Positions 47,175-59,109 are shown, counted from the stretch's first letter. The stretch is DNA of 64,000 bases from Carya illinoinensis (GCF_018687715.1 NC_056755.1:38249501-38313500); one strand, 5' to 3'. Numbers and translations are program-made. The notes: generated by a model not told the origin, from the letters alone.

Positions 47175-48244
47175 ATGTAATTTGTGTTTCAAATGACATT
47201 GAGATGTAACCTTTCCTTTGGGATATTAATACAATATGATTCAGTTATTGTCTTTATCGTATTGTTTTTTCTAATACATACACAGGATATGTCAACAGGC
47301 TTAGATCGACTCACTCACACGAGTGATCGCCTCTAGCATTTGAGAAGCGAGTAGAGATGAAACATTGTGTTCTTAGATACTTATCCAAATTGATAAGTTA
47401 GTTGACACAAAGATATGTCGTTTTAGTGGGAGCTAAAATAAGGTCCAATGAAAGGACTATGCATGGGTTACCCCACAACCTATGTAGCATGTGGTTAGCC
47501 AGATGTGAGATCCTCTTTGACGCCTTGGAGGCGAGCAAATGGAGGAACTCGGGTTAGACGCTTAAAGAGCGACTAGACTAAAATCTGTACGGTGTTGATA
47601 TAGACATATGCTCTTTAAGAATGAGAAATCCACCGTAGCATGTATTTTATACTACATGTGCTTATTCGACCAAATGAGTAAGTGAGTAAAAGGTTTCCCT
47701 CTTTATCACTGTGTGAGTCTCATTTTTAAGTGTCCTTTACTTTTGACTCTGTCATAAGATGGAGGTTGTGATGTCTGCTACTTTGGCATGTTGTTTATGA
47801 CCATGATTAATACGGTCTAAAGAGGCATTGCTGGGAAAGCGTTCGACCAAAGTTAAATGATATGAGTGCAAAGGGAAGATTATTTGATGTCGCATCTTCG
47901 ATAGTGTTTGCTGACGTCAAACTATGACGCTACATACTGGTAGCGACTAAGGTTGTGAACATATTGTAATGATTTGGAGTTAGTCAAGCATTGTTTTGAG
48001 TTTTCTGAACTCAAGAGGGTTTCGAAAATGCTTGATCTGATGCGATCGAATGAGTCTAGGACATGACCAGACACTTTAGGGATGTTACCATGCTAGTCTT
48101 CTCTGTGAGAGATTTAGTGTATGTACTCCCACCTTTCTAAAGATATGCTTGGTGGTCACACGACCTATTTATTTGTGTGAACAAGATTGAGAATATTAGA
48201 GAGATGCAGACCTAGGGTCATGCCCACTGTGTGCGAGTGGGAGA

Positions 48245-48652
48245 TGTTAAATGGAGGGGGCGCCCACACGGGCAGACCCCCCTTTTTGAATGCATACGTT
48301 ATAACGCATGGCTCATGCGTTACACAGCCGGTAAACGCATGGCTTTAAGCCATGCATTTCCAGCGTATTGAAGGCTAGCCTTTAAGGCCAGCCGTGTAAG
48401 GGGCTATATATAGCCCCCCTCCTTTTGATTCTGGTGCATCAATCACAATAATGAAAATCTCTCTCTCACTTGTTCTCTCTTGAAATAGTTTATAGGCTGT
48501 GGATTTGTTAAGTGTTACTCTAGTTTTATAACTACGTAGTACACTTTACCACTAAGAGAAAACACTTGTTTTTTCTTTTTGTCGCGCTGGAGAAACTTGT
48601 GCAGCATTTCTTTAAACTGAGCCTGAAGTGCTTTTCACTGTACTTTTTAACA
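48245..48652 (+). repeat. 3' LTR of Copia C
   Basis: Starts TGTTAAATGGAGGGGGCG after the purine tract and ends TTTTTAACA. Pair of the 5' LTR at 40975-41375, with small indels in the GCATGGC hairpin zone. Confidence 0.92.
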
Positions 48653-49822
48653 ATAGGTGTATTTGAAGTATACTCCCTTTGTACCTTGATGTTGTCCAAG
48701 TAAAATCTCATCTTACCAAAAATAAAACATATTAACAGGTTCAAGAAATGCTGGATGAGATGGGTAATCCTGGAATACTTTGAAGTGTTATTTCAAAAGT
48801 TGCTGCAATGCAGCTCCTTTATGCAGTAGAAAAAGTGATCCTCGGTATCAGGTGGTTGCGAAAAGTCACTGTTGGGGAAATGGCTACTTGTCAGGAGGTC
48901 ATTATTAACAAAATGCCGGTGGTGGAGGAGCTGAGCACAATGCCGGATTTCAAACGGCACAGAAAAATGTTGTGCGGGCTGGGCAGCGGCAAAACAAAAT
49001 CAAATCTCCATGTCTGCATACAATTTCTGGAAGGATTTTGGCCACTGTGGAAGCAGGACTTTTTGGACATGTAGAATAGGACCAACAATAGAGTACACGC
49101 GTCTTCATTCTAAAGATAAGTTTTGAGAGTGAGATGATATTAAAATTTCATCAATAGTAAAATAATTTATAAATAGAAACGATCGAGATAATTTGAATTA
49201 ATTATATTTTTAATTTTGAGAAAGGAAAGAAAAAAATTAAATAAAAAATATTCTAAAGTTAAAATATTAATAGAATATATAATTTTATAATGTTATTTTA
49301 TTTAAAATTTTAAAAAAATTATAATTATTTGTTATTTAAAAATTTAAAAAAATTATAATAATTAATTAAAAATTTTATATTGAAATTATATTCTAGACTA
49401 AAATAAAATCAAATAAAATCAAATTAATTTTATATTTCATCGAGGCTCAACTTGCCACGGTAAAAACAGAAGTTTTCATGCATGTGATATTGCTGATCAA
49501 TTTGCAGACATAGTGATAGAACTGGTGCCTAAGCTACCAACCTTAGAAAAAAAAAAATGTGTCATATCAGAGAGCAGCCGTGGAGGGTCCAACCACGGTG
49601 GGAGGTCCACGTTGGCAACTTGGCAATCTGGATTCAGTATCCGTGATGAGAGTGCTCATGCTGTTTCCATGAAAAGGAAATATTCCTATGATATCTGTGT
49701 TCACACCGGTGTCAGCAGTCTCCGACTACTCTCTCTTTACGGCTTTTCACAAGTGAGGGGCGCACTTCAATCTCGGCACTTTTTTTCTCAGCCAGGGAAC
49801 TGGGAATATGGCAATATGCACA

Positions 49823-49849
49823 CCCCCCCCCCCCCCCCCCCCCCCCCCC
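49823..49849. repeat. C27 homopolymer
   Basis: Uninterrupted C run after GCACA and before AACATTTAG, at the end of the last open piece of the decayed gene. Confidence 0.9.
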
Positions 49850-50479
49850 AACATTTAGTTAAGACAAGAATGGATGAGAATAAAGTTTCCTTGGGAGATA
49901 CAGCTAGCTAATCTGCAGATTTGTAGTTATGAGTTGCTGATGCAGTGTTTATGACCTCTCTTTCCATGAAAGGGTCTCAGCAATTAACCTTTTGCCAGCT
50001 TGTCTTTGTAACGACAAAAACGCTGCTATAATATGTACGTTATGTAATGATGTTACTAAATTGATACCGGTCATGTGTATTATCTATGAAAAATGGGACA
50101 TGGAATAAACCTTGGATGGATATTCATAAAGTTATTTGTACTGTTTCTTCTTTTGAAAGAGGCGTGTGCTGGCAGCGTGGCTTGCCAGCCTACTTTACAA
50201 AAAAGCGGCTTTTTAAAATGCTAGGAAGCCATTTTCTAGTTCCTATCCTTTCAGGGCGATGGGGAGTGATGATTTCTTTTGTTCCCTTTTTGTTTTTTAT
50301 CTGGCATAATTAATTCTCAAAGGTCAAACCTGGACATTGAATTCTCAAAAGAAAATAAAAGGTAAAACCCTGGAAGGTATAAGCAAACATGGATAGATGA
50401 TGGTGTCTAATTACTGGTCGGTATTTTCTGTTTCTTGAATCTCGCAAAAGCCAGCATTCTCATTCCTTCTTCGGCAAAG
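49850..50479. other. promoter-side spacer of the polyol transporter gene
   Basis: No convincing gene. This is the upstream region of the transporter, and the bases directly before its ATG are probably its 5' UTR. Confidence 0.5.
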
Positions 50480-52259
50480 ATGCAAGTTATCGGTTCTGCT
50501 ATGGAACCAGAGAAGCACCATGACTACCACCTTCTTCCTGATTCAGAATCGGCTTTGCCTGTGAGAAATGATCTGAAGAATGGAAGAAGAAGAGAAGGAG
50601 TCACTGGAAGTGAATCCCACAAATCCAAGCTCCCGGAGGGTACTCCTGTTCATCGGAAGGCTTATCTAAACAAATTTGCTCTTGCTGGTGCCATTTTGGC
50701 TTCTACAAACTCTATTCTATTGGGCTATGGTAAGATTTCTGCTTTTACATCAGTTATTTTGAATTGCCCCGGATCTTTTCTGAATTTTCTGCAAACCAAA
50801 CCATTCATAATACCAACAAATCCGAAAAAGATTAGATCTTTAAAGTTTCAGTTTTTGTTTTGGAACTGGGATTCACTTTCCATGTGCAGATATTGGGGTG
50901 ATGAGTGGCGCAGTGCTCTTCATCAGGGAGAATCTTAATATTTCATCAACCCAAATAGAGATCTTGGTGGGTTCTCTAAATGTGTGTTCCTTGATCGGAT
51001 CGCTAGCCTCAGGTAAGACCTCAGATTGTATTGGCAGGCGGTACACCATTATCCTAGCAGCAGCCACCTTCCTTATAGGCGCAATCCTGATGGGCCTCGC
51101 ACCATCATTCCCATTCCTCATGGCCGGACGGGTAGTTGCCGGCATCGGAGTCGGCTACTCGCTCATGATTGCTCCTCTGTACGTAGCTGAGCTCTCCCCA
51201 GCACTCACACGAGGCTTTCTCACCTCCCTACCTGAAGTCTTCATCAATGTCGGAATCCTTCTCGGTTACATTTCCAACTACACCTTATCGAGCCTCCCAC
51301 AGTACATGAACTGGAGACTTATGCTCGGGCTTGCAGCTTTTCCGGCCATTGCCGTTGCAGTGGGTGTCCTGGCAATGCCAGAGTCACCAAGGTGGCTGGT
51401 CATGAAAGGCCGTTTAGGAGAAGCAAAGCAGGTTTTGATTAAAATATCGGAAACTGAAGAGGAGGCTGAACTCAGACTTGCAGACATGGTGAAAGCCGCT
51501 TCTTTCTCCGGCCATGTTTCTGCTTCTTCGTCTTCAAGTAACTGGCATGGGCAAGGTGTTTGGAAAGAACTTCTGTTAACTCCATCTCGGCCCATCCGCC
51601 GGATTCTCATAGCTGCCATTGGGGTCAACTTCTTCATGCAAGCCTCCGGCAATGATGCAGTTATCTATTACAGTCCAGAAGTGTTCAGGGACGCTGGAAT
51701 TCACAACAAGAAACACCTTGTGGGTGTTACAGTCATCATGGGAATTGCCAAAACATTCTTCGTTTTGTTGTCGGCCCTCTTCCTGGACCGGTTCGGTAGG
51801 CGGCCACTCTTGCTGTTGGGCTCAGCCGGTATGACAATATCACTGGCTGGGCTCGGCCTAGGCTCCAAATTTCTCGAGTATTCCAACAGCAACCCTGACT
51901 GGGCCATTGCATTGTGTGTAGTTGCCCTGTGTGCAGCTGTTTCCTTCTTTTCAATTGGGCTCGGCCCCGTTACATGGGTCTACTCGTCGGAGATATTCCC
52001 GACTAGGTTACGTGCACAGGGTTCGAGCCTGGCCATCTCCGTGAACAGGTTGGTGAGTGGAGTGGTGGCCATGACATTCTTAAGCATTTCCAGGGGGATA
52101 ACATTTGGAGCCATGTTTTTTGCTCTTGCCGGAATAATGGCCGTGGGTACGGTTTTCTTTTACTGCTACTTGCCGGAAACGAAAGGCAAGAGCTTAGAAG
52201 AGATTGGGGCACTTTTCGAGGATGAAGTTGATGAGAATCCCGAGGCCCTCCTTTCTTAG
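50480..52259 (+). CDS. polyol/monosaccharide proton symporter (MFS, PLT family)
   Basis: Two exons, 50480-50729 and 50890-52259, join in phase 1 at GGC-TAT-G|AT (LLGYDIGVMSG) and give 539 codons plus TAG, the usual length for plant polyol transporters. The twelve-helix sugar-porter pattern is visible. N-half: LLGYDIGVMSGAVLF (helix 1), SDCIGRRYT (loop 2-3), GRVVAGIGVGYSLMIAPLY and PESPRWLVMKGR (end of the N-half). C-half: NFFMQASGNDAVIYYSPEVF (helix 7), DRFGRRPLLLL (loop 8-9), GLGPVTWVYSSEIFPTRLRA (helix 10) and PETKGKSLEEI at the end. It should act at the plasma membrane in proton-coupled uptake of linear polyols or sugars. The start at ATG 50480 is the first in frame; MEPEKHH at 50501 is an alternative. 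In helix 7 the first Gln of the usual QQ pair is Met. Intact and probably functional. Confidence 0.92.
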
Positions 52260-52735
52260 CACAACGTTTTGCCCACTTTTGCCAATCATTTCCCAAGTTT
52301 ATGTTTTGTTTGTCACTTTGAGGTGTCTAAATACTTCAAAAAGAATCAAGCATTTTCTCACTGGCAATCATTTTTCAAACCTATCGAATAATGGCAAAGG
52401 GACTTATTTCCAATAACATATAATATTATAGAATGGAGGAAACAGAATTCTCGAGTTTCTATAAGTAATGTGTTACCACAAAAAGACGACTGGTTTCTCT
52501 CTCTCACGGCCGACTCATCTATCAAATCCCCAATTTGATCACCTTTGAGAGGGGGTGGACCCAAAGCTCTGCTCCGCCCTTTTGTGAACCTATTAGATTT
52601 CATTTTTCTGCTTTTTGTTTTTTTATTCCATCATTAGCGAAGATGTAATACTCGAAGACCACCTTCAAGCTATGCCAATAGAATGAAAAGCTGTCGATCT
52701 TCAAAGTCAAAACAACGGCTATTGACTTGTCAATG
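52260..52735. other. 3' flank of the transporter gene
   Basis: Probably 3' UTR followed by spacer. No other feature seen. Confidence 0.5.
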
Positions 52736-52994
52736 TATTATACTAGTTTACATCATACTAGTTTACATCATATTATTTTTACAATTAAGTTTGTTATGCT
52801 GAGCTTGAAGATTAGTCATCCAACTTAGAATAATGATGAGTTGGAAGTTATTTGTATAAATGTCTTTATAGTAAGTAGAAAAAAATGAGGTTACAATTTC
52901 TCAATTTTTCTCTTGGCTATTCTGGAATCTCCTTGATTTTTTACTCTTGCTCAACGTTATCTTCCTCCCTTGTTCTTCTCGATTAGATTTGTGA
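52736..52994 (+). repeat. 5' LTR of Copia D
   Basis: Matches 55980-56200 but carries a perfect 15 bp tandem duplication TACTAGTTTACATCA (52741-52755, 52756-52770) and about 35 extra bases near 52810-52845. Confidence 0.82.
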
Positions 52995-55979
52995 GATGGT
53001 ATTAGAGCATTAAGCTCTGCCATGGCGCCATCTACTTCTTTTCCTCCTTCTATTAAGGATTTCTCAAGTCTTTATTATCTTCACAATTGAGATAGTCTAG
53101 GAGTTTTGCTCATTTCTCAAGCCCTAGAAGGCGACAATTACCACACTTGGAGTCGTTCAATGTACATCGCTTTGAGTACGAAGAAGAAGACTGTTTTCAT
53201 TGACGGTTCTCTTCGCAAACCACCTCCATCTGATTCGCTGCATCGATGCAACAATATGGTGATTTCTTGGACCTTAAATTCTCTATCTAAAGAGATAGCA
53301 AGAAGTCTTATATACATCATTATTGCGTCAAAAATATGAAAAGATCTTAACGAACAGTTTGCTTAGTGCAATGGTCCAATGACATATCAGTTACAGAACG
53401 TGGTTGCTTTACTTACACAAGATCAATCCTCGATGAGTACTTATTACACTAAACTCAAGGCCTTATGGGATGAACTGCTCAATTACAATGCAATTCTAAG
53501 TTGAATGTCTGAATCTTGTGAGACTTTGAAAGCAATGATTGAATATTAGCACAATGAGTATGTCATGCATTTTTTTATGGGATTAAATGAGTCTTTTGCT
53601 CATGTGCGCGGTCAAATTCTCCTTATGGATCCTCTACAACGCATTAATAAGGTATTCTCCATAGTCTTACAAGAAGAAAGGCAAAGAGAGATTATTTCAT
53701 TTGTCACGTCTTCTCTTGATGCTACTGCATTATTCAACAAGTCTCTTCCATTTATTAATGCTAAATCTAGTGGATAACAGCCATACAGACATGATAGACC
53801 CTTTTGTGTCCGTCGTGGTATTGCTAGTCACACCAAAGAGAAGTGTCATAAGCTACATGATTATCCGCCTTGTTTCAAGTCCAAGTACAAAGCTAATTCT
53901 GAATAGTCTTCTACTAATCTAATTGTCAATAATGATGTAGGCTTGTCTAAACCAATCTCACAACTTTCTATTACCAAAGAACAATGTCATCAGTTGTTGA
54001 CTCAAAATCAACAAATTCTAAATTTGCATCATTCTTAGTCCTTACCTACAGTTCAGCCTTGTGCTCACAATGTAGGTATCAATTCATCAGATATTAATCA
54101 AAATCATCTCTTCAATAATCTTTCAGGTATATCTTGTTTCTCTATTTTTTCCAAAACTGTTTCAACTTCTCCATGTGATTATTGATACAGGAGCCACTGA
54201 TCACATGGTCCATTCAACTTTTTTCTTCACCTCCTTTACTGCCACTATTCATACCTCTGTTAAATTGCCTGATGGATCTCTCACACCAATCACACATATT
54301 GGCATAGTCAAGTTTGTCGATTCCTTGATCTTGACTAATGTATTATGTGTTCATTCTTTCACTTACAATATAATCTCAGCTAGTAAATTGATCAAACTGT
54401 TACTTTGTTGCCTAATATTTATTGTTGAATCTTGTTTCATCCAGGACTTGTGTTCTTGGAGGACGATTTTGGTGGGCAAACATGAAGCTGGTCTATACTA
54501 TCTTGAGCATCCACACTTGTCTATTTCTAAGTCTATTTCTATTTCTAGTCCTGTTGTTAATAATGTTCAGAAGTCCAACAAAGTTTTTACTGTAATGCCA
54601 GTTGCTTTTGAATTGTCGCACTATAGGTTAGGACATATGTCTCTTTCCCATTTTTCCTTGTTCAATAATATTGTCTTAGATAAGTCATTTTCTGATTCCT
54701 TTCAATGTACAATTTTTTTACTTGCTAAGCAACATAGATTGTCTTTTCCTTCTAGTTTTACAACTTCTGCTTCCATTTTTTATCTTGTTCATTGTGATGT
54801 ATGGGAGCCATTTTCTGTTGATTCTATTAATGGTTCACTTTTTTTTTTTTTTAACTATTGTTGATGATCTTACACATTGCACATTCATATATCTCATGCA
54901 ACATAAACCTGAAGTTAGATCTTTGATTCAATCTTTCTTCACTCTTGTTGATACTCAATTTGGCATTAAAATCAAAACTATCATAACTAATCATGGTTTT
55001 GAATTTATTATGTCAAATTTTTATGCTTTAAAAGATGTTATTTATCATTGATCTTGTTTTCAAACTCCTCAACAAAATGGCATTGTGAAACGTAAACACC
55101 AACATCTTCTTAATGCAACTAGAGCTCTTAAGTTTTAAGATGATTTGTCTCTTTCTTTCTAGGGTGTGTGTTCTTACTGCAGCTTATCTCATTAATAGAA
55201 CACCAACACCTCTCCTCAAATTAATTGTTGCCAAACCTTCCTCTCTTCCCATGGATCAAAATATGAAATTATCCAAGTCAGCTGACAGCTTGCTCGATGA
55301 TCCTATTTCTTATTGACGATTTGTTGGGCGACTCTTGTATCTTAAAATTACAAGACCTGACATTGCCTTCTTAGTGCATACACTTAGTCAATTCATTAAT
55401 AAACCTTGTCAATCTCATCTGCTTGTTGCCCATCATGTTTTATGATATCTTAAAGCTCATCCAACTCAGGGACTTTTCTTCCCAGCTTCTTCTAGTCTTC
55501 ATCGTAAGGCTTTTTGCGATGTTGATTGTGTCAACACCTGTCGTTCTGTCACTGGCTATTACATCTTCCTTGGTGATGCTCTTATTTCATGGAAATCAAA
55601 GAAACATACCACTGTTTCTCAGAGTTTAGCCGAGGCTAAGTATAAAGCTATGGCTTCAACCTGCTATGAAATCACTTGTCTTCTTTCTTTGCTTTGTGAT
55701 CTGACTATTGTTCATTTTAAACCCTCTTTGATGTTCTTTGTAATCAAGTTGTCCTTCATGTCGCGGCTAATTAAATGTTTCATGAGAGAACAAAGCATTT
55801 TGAAATTGATTGATATATTGTTAGAGAAAAGTTGCAGGCTAGAGTTATTAAAACACTTCATATTTCTTCTTCAAACCAGCTAGCAAACTTGTTTACTAAG
55901 CTTATTGGTTCTCAGTTGTTTCATGATTTTCTTTTCAAGATGGATGTTCTTAACATCTACACTCCATCTTGAGAGGGAG

Positions 55980-56200
55980 TATTAAACCAGTTCTTATCAG
56001 ATTATTTTTACAATAAAGTTTGTTATGTTGAGCTAGAAGTCACTTGTATAAATATGTACATAACTCTTTGTATTAAGTAGAAAAAAAAATCAGATTACAA
56101 TTTCTCAATTTTTCTTTTGACTATTCTGGAATCTTCTTGATCGTACACTCTTGCTCCACGTTATTTTCCTCCTCTGTTCTTCTTGAGCTTAGATTTGTGA
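55980..56200 (+). repeat. 3' LTR of Copia D
   Basis: Shares ATTATTTTTACAAT, GTTTGTTATG and ATTACAATTTCTCAATTTTT-type words with the 5' LTR, and ends AGATTTGTGA. Confidence 0.8.
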
Positions 56201-57079
56201 CAAAATGGACTAGTGCTTGTGCATTACATGCCATTTGGGCTATGCATGGATCTCACATATCGATGTGCATCCAGCCCTCCTATGGTTCACTACCTTAACT
56301 TAGTGACTTCTGTTCTTAGAGCACTCCCAATCGTTTATGTATCCTATCCTTTAAAATACATCATTAAAACTCATTTTTTCTATTTTACATACCGACTTTT
56401 ACAATATACTATACATCAACTTATCAATTTTTTCTTCATATCATTTAAATATTGTACTTTTTATTCTTTTTTATTCATTTCAAATATTTTCTCTAACTAT
56501 CAATGATATCCTCATATCTTTTGATATTTACAATATCTACCCATATACAATATCATATAATTATGTTATATTTTAAATTAATCCAAATTTATAAGTTAAA
56601 CCAAAATATAAATTAATTCAAAAAATAAAAAGAAGAGATATATAATGAAAATATTCTCAAAATATATTATGAGAATATCCATTCTCAATAATTGTAAAAG
56701 AATATTCTTAAGATATTCTTCGGTATATTTTATAAATATCAATTTTCGATAATTGTGAAAAAAATGGTCTTAAGATATTCGTTTGTATATTCTATGAATA
56801 TCCATTTTCACTAATTGTGAAAGAATATTCTTAATATATTCTTTAGTATATTATGACAATATATCTTTGATTTTCTCAAAAATTTTACCATAAATAACAC
56901 TATTTCTTCATAAAGTTTCATCAACATCTTCATTTCCATTTCTTTACATAATTCGTATAGTTCTTCTTTCTATATAGTTCTTATGGATCTCGTCTTTGAG
57001 GTATAAAAGTCTTCATAATCTGACGAGAAGTTGGAATTAAATTTAGTTCTTGCTATGGAAGAAGAATGTTGGGTAATGA

Positions 57080-57980
57080 AAGAGGCTCGACATTGCATCG
57101 TAATTCTATTCAGCGTCATATATTCATTTGAAAAAATTCATTTGAAGGCCATGAACACATTTTTTATAATTATTTTGTTAAATCACCCATATATCCTCCA
57201 AATCTATTCCGTAGGAGGTTCCGAATGCAACATCATCTTTTCTTACTTATTTAAGCTGCAGTCGAAGTATACGAACCATATTTCATCCAAAAAAGAGACG
57301 CTGCTAGAAGACTTGGCATTCCTCCATTCAAAAAATAATTGTTGCAATGAAAATATTGGCTTATGGAGTATTTGGTGATTTTGTGGATGAATACTTAAGT
57401 ATTGAAGAAAATACAACAACAGAGTGTTTAAAGAAATTTGTCAAGGTTATCATTAGCATCTTCTTCAACGAGTACTTAAGATCACCAAACGACAGAGATA
57501 TTGTCCAAGTGCATGAAAAAGAATGTATTATGGTCACATTCATGAACCAACAATAATTTTAGAAGCCGTAGTATCATACAATCTTTGGATATGGCATGAA
57601 TTTTTTGGATTACCAAGCTCTCATAATGATATTAATTTCTTAGAACATTCTTCTATTTTTAGAGAGCTCGCTGAAGGACATACCCCGAAGGTCAACTACT
57701 CAATAAATAGAAATGACTAACTACTTAATGGAATATTATCTTGCTGATGATATATATCCTTCATGGTCGACGCTTGTCAAAACAATTTATGCTCCATTTG
57801 AAAATTTAAAAAAAAAAAAAACATTTTGCTGCAGCTCAAAAATTTGTAAGAAAAGATATAGAACGGGAATTTGGAGTGCTTCAAGCTCGATTTGCAATTG
57901 TACAAAGATCTAAAGGAGATTATGATGGCATGCATAATTTTATATAATATGATCGTAGAAGATGAGTGGCATTCATGAGC
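57080..57980 (+). pseudogene. HARBI1-like transposase relic
   Basis: Readable in shifting frames: FRRRFRM, then LAYGVFGDFVDEYLSIEENT, EYLRSPNDRDI, EPTIILEAVVSYNLWIWHEF, FGLPSSHNDINFLEHSSIF, NYSIN, REFGVLQARFAIV and ACIILYNMIVEDE. These are the DDE-nuclease blocks of plant PIF/Harbinger transposases. Around 57510 the segment that normally carries the first catalytic Asp (GSIDCMHW region) is deleted. The later SHNDIN and E-R-E-F-G-V-L-Q blocks remain. Many stops. Confidence 0.8.
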
Positions 57981-58696
57981 AAAACGATGAAATATTTGAA
58001 GAGCCAGTGTCCCATGATCATACAGGTGAATTTGTAAACTTCATTCAACGTCATCATCACATTCGAGATCAAGGACTTCATTCTTAACTCCAATTGGATC
58101 TTATCAAACATTTATGGCAAATATATAGTCAATCTTAAGTACTTGTATTTTACATTCACTATGTTTAGTCTCATGTTAACATCTTGTTTTGTACAAGATG
58201 TAAGTGTAACTTGGAAAAACTATATATGCATGTATGGTTGTGTTATTTAATTTCTTGTCTGGCCCACTTGTCATTTTATTAAATAAGTAATATATGAGAC
58301 TCAATTTTATTAAAATATCACCACTCAATCCGGCAAAATGAATAATGCCTCAACTATGACAGAATATGGTAAAGTTAACTAGAAGTAATCACAAGCTGGC
58401 ATAGAAGATGACATTGACACCGATTAAAGTTCTAATGGTATGGAGAGAGGAGGGCTCCCAATACCAAAAGTGTGTTTCTAAAGTTAGAAAAGCAAAGCTG
58501 AAGTTCCTTACGAGCTCTTGGCAGATACAAGATAGATATTTGAAAAGCCATTATACTTAAAACGCACATATGATAAAAATTAGACCATGACAACAATCAA
58601 CCAAGTCAATCCATGGTGCCTATCTCATGAACTACTTGAGGTTAGCAACAAAAACTAAATCAATCACATAGCAAGTAATAAACTGACTCAAACAGT

Positions 58697-58787
58697 CAAA
58701 TTTAGTTCCTCGATCCCAATGAGAATGAAACATTAGAACCAAACGCCATCATTGTAACAAGTAGAAGAAATTCATGTACAAGCTAAT

Positions 58788-58849
<62 letters not shown>

Positions 58850-59000
58850 TTCAAGGCTCAGATATACAAATGCACTAAAATACACTATTTTTCCTATGAA
58901 CCTAGCCTGCAAATTTAGTTTCTCGATCCCAATGAGAATGAAACATTAGAACTAAACGCCATCATTGTAACAAGTAGAAGAAATTCATGTACAAGCTAAT

Positions 59001-59052
<52 letters not shown>

Positions 59053-59109
59053 CAAGGCTCAGAAATACGAATGCACTAAAATACACTATTTTTCCTATGA
59101 ACCTAGCCT
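58697..59109. repeat. tandem duplication (about 213 and 200 bp) with internal GA microsatellites
   Basis: Unit 1 (58697-58909) and unit 2 (58910-59109) are nearly identical outside their (GA)n tracts: 58790-58847 (58 nt) and 59003-59050 (48 nt). Shared words include GAGAATGAAACATTAGAAC and TTTTTCCTATGAACCTAGCC. Confidence 0.92.

Larger units (their letters stand above)
40975..48652 (+). mobile_element. Ty1/Copia LTR retrotransposon C (complete structure, broken ORFs)
   Basis: LTRs 40975-41375 (TATTAAATG...TAACA) and 48245-48652 (TGTTAAATG...TAACA). PBS TGGTATCAGAGC lies at 41377, and a polypurine tract GTGGGAGA ends at 48244. Flanking 5 bp ATGGG (40970-40974) and ATAGG (48653-48657) fit a target duplication with one change. 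The leader is 1.9 kb of repeats. Gag starts about 43235; the knuckle is at 43978; protease WTVDSGA at 44103; integrase 44510-45300; RT 45650-46366 (YVDD intact); and RNase H 46401-47174. About 1.07 kb of non-coding 3' sequence precedes the 3' LTR. Stops and frameshifts disable it, but coding blocks are better preserved than in Copia A. Confidence 0.93.
40291..49800 (+). pseudogene. unrecognised gene split by Copia C, with in-frame stops
   Basis: Exon 40291-40521 (77 codons; acceptor CTCTTACAG, donor GTATGA) reads FFGENILDHILEESVDQHF, then RHMQRRRDVID and GSLWEPPE. The continuing exon starts at 48739 after ATTAACAG with VQEMLDEMGNPGIL. It then meets TGA (48781-48783) and continues open as LLYAVEKVILGIRWLRKV and on to FLDM before TAG (49072-49074). 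Both junctions are phase 0. A further possible exon at 49507-49800 follows TTTGCAG. The protein looks like a soluble, charged, helical plant protein; I cannot name its family. The 8.2 kb intron contains Copia C. The first stop fits a CGA-to-TGA transition. Either the gene is dead or this is a partial duplicate of an intact copy elsewhere. Confidence 0.6.
52736..56200 (+). mobile_element. Ty1/Copia LTR retrotransposon D (internally deleted)
   Basis: 5' LTR 52736-52994, PBS TGGTATTAGAGC at 52997, purine tract GAGAGGGAG at 55971-55979, 3' LTR 55980-56200. Gag (about 53106-53780, RGQILLMDPLQRINKVFSIV) is close to that of Copia A. Protease (IIDTGATDHM) lies near 54178, the integrase zinc region (HYRLGHMS) at 54618 and the integrase core to about 55215. 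The sequence then jumps directly to the RNase H side (RLLYLKITRPDIAFLVHTLS at about 55329), so the entire RT palm is missing. Total length is 3.5 kb against 6 kb for Copia A. Many stops. Confidence 0.87.

Noticed and set aside
47175..48244. Possible env-like third ORF in Copia C between pol and the 3' LTR
   Set aside because: No open frame of meaningful length on either strand; treated as 3' untranslated sequence.
50435..50480. Longer N-terminus for the transporter beginning at 50435
   Set aside because: It would need a TTG start. The first ATG in frame is at 50480.
51278..51652. Minus-strand ORFs inside the transporter (also 50873-51145, 51701-51954, 52003-52296)
   Set aside because: Shadows of the strongly coding plus strand; no independent signals.
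58790..59050. CRISPR-like repeat-spacer structure
   Set aside because: There are only two units, the 'repeats' are GA microsatellites, and the DNA is a plant nuclear genome.
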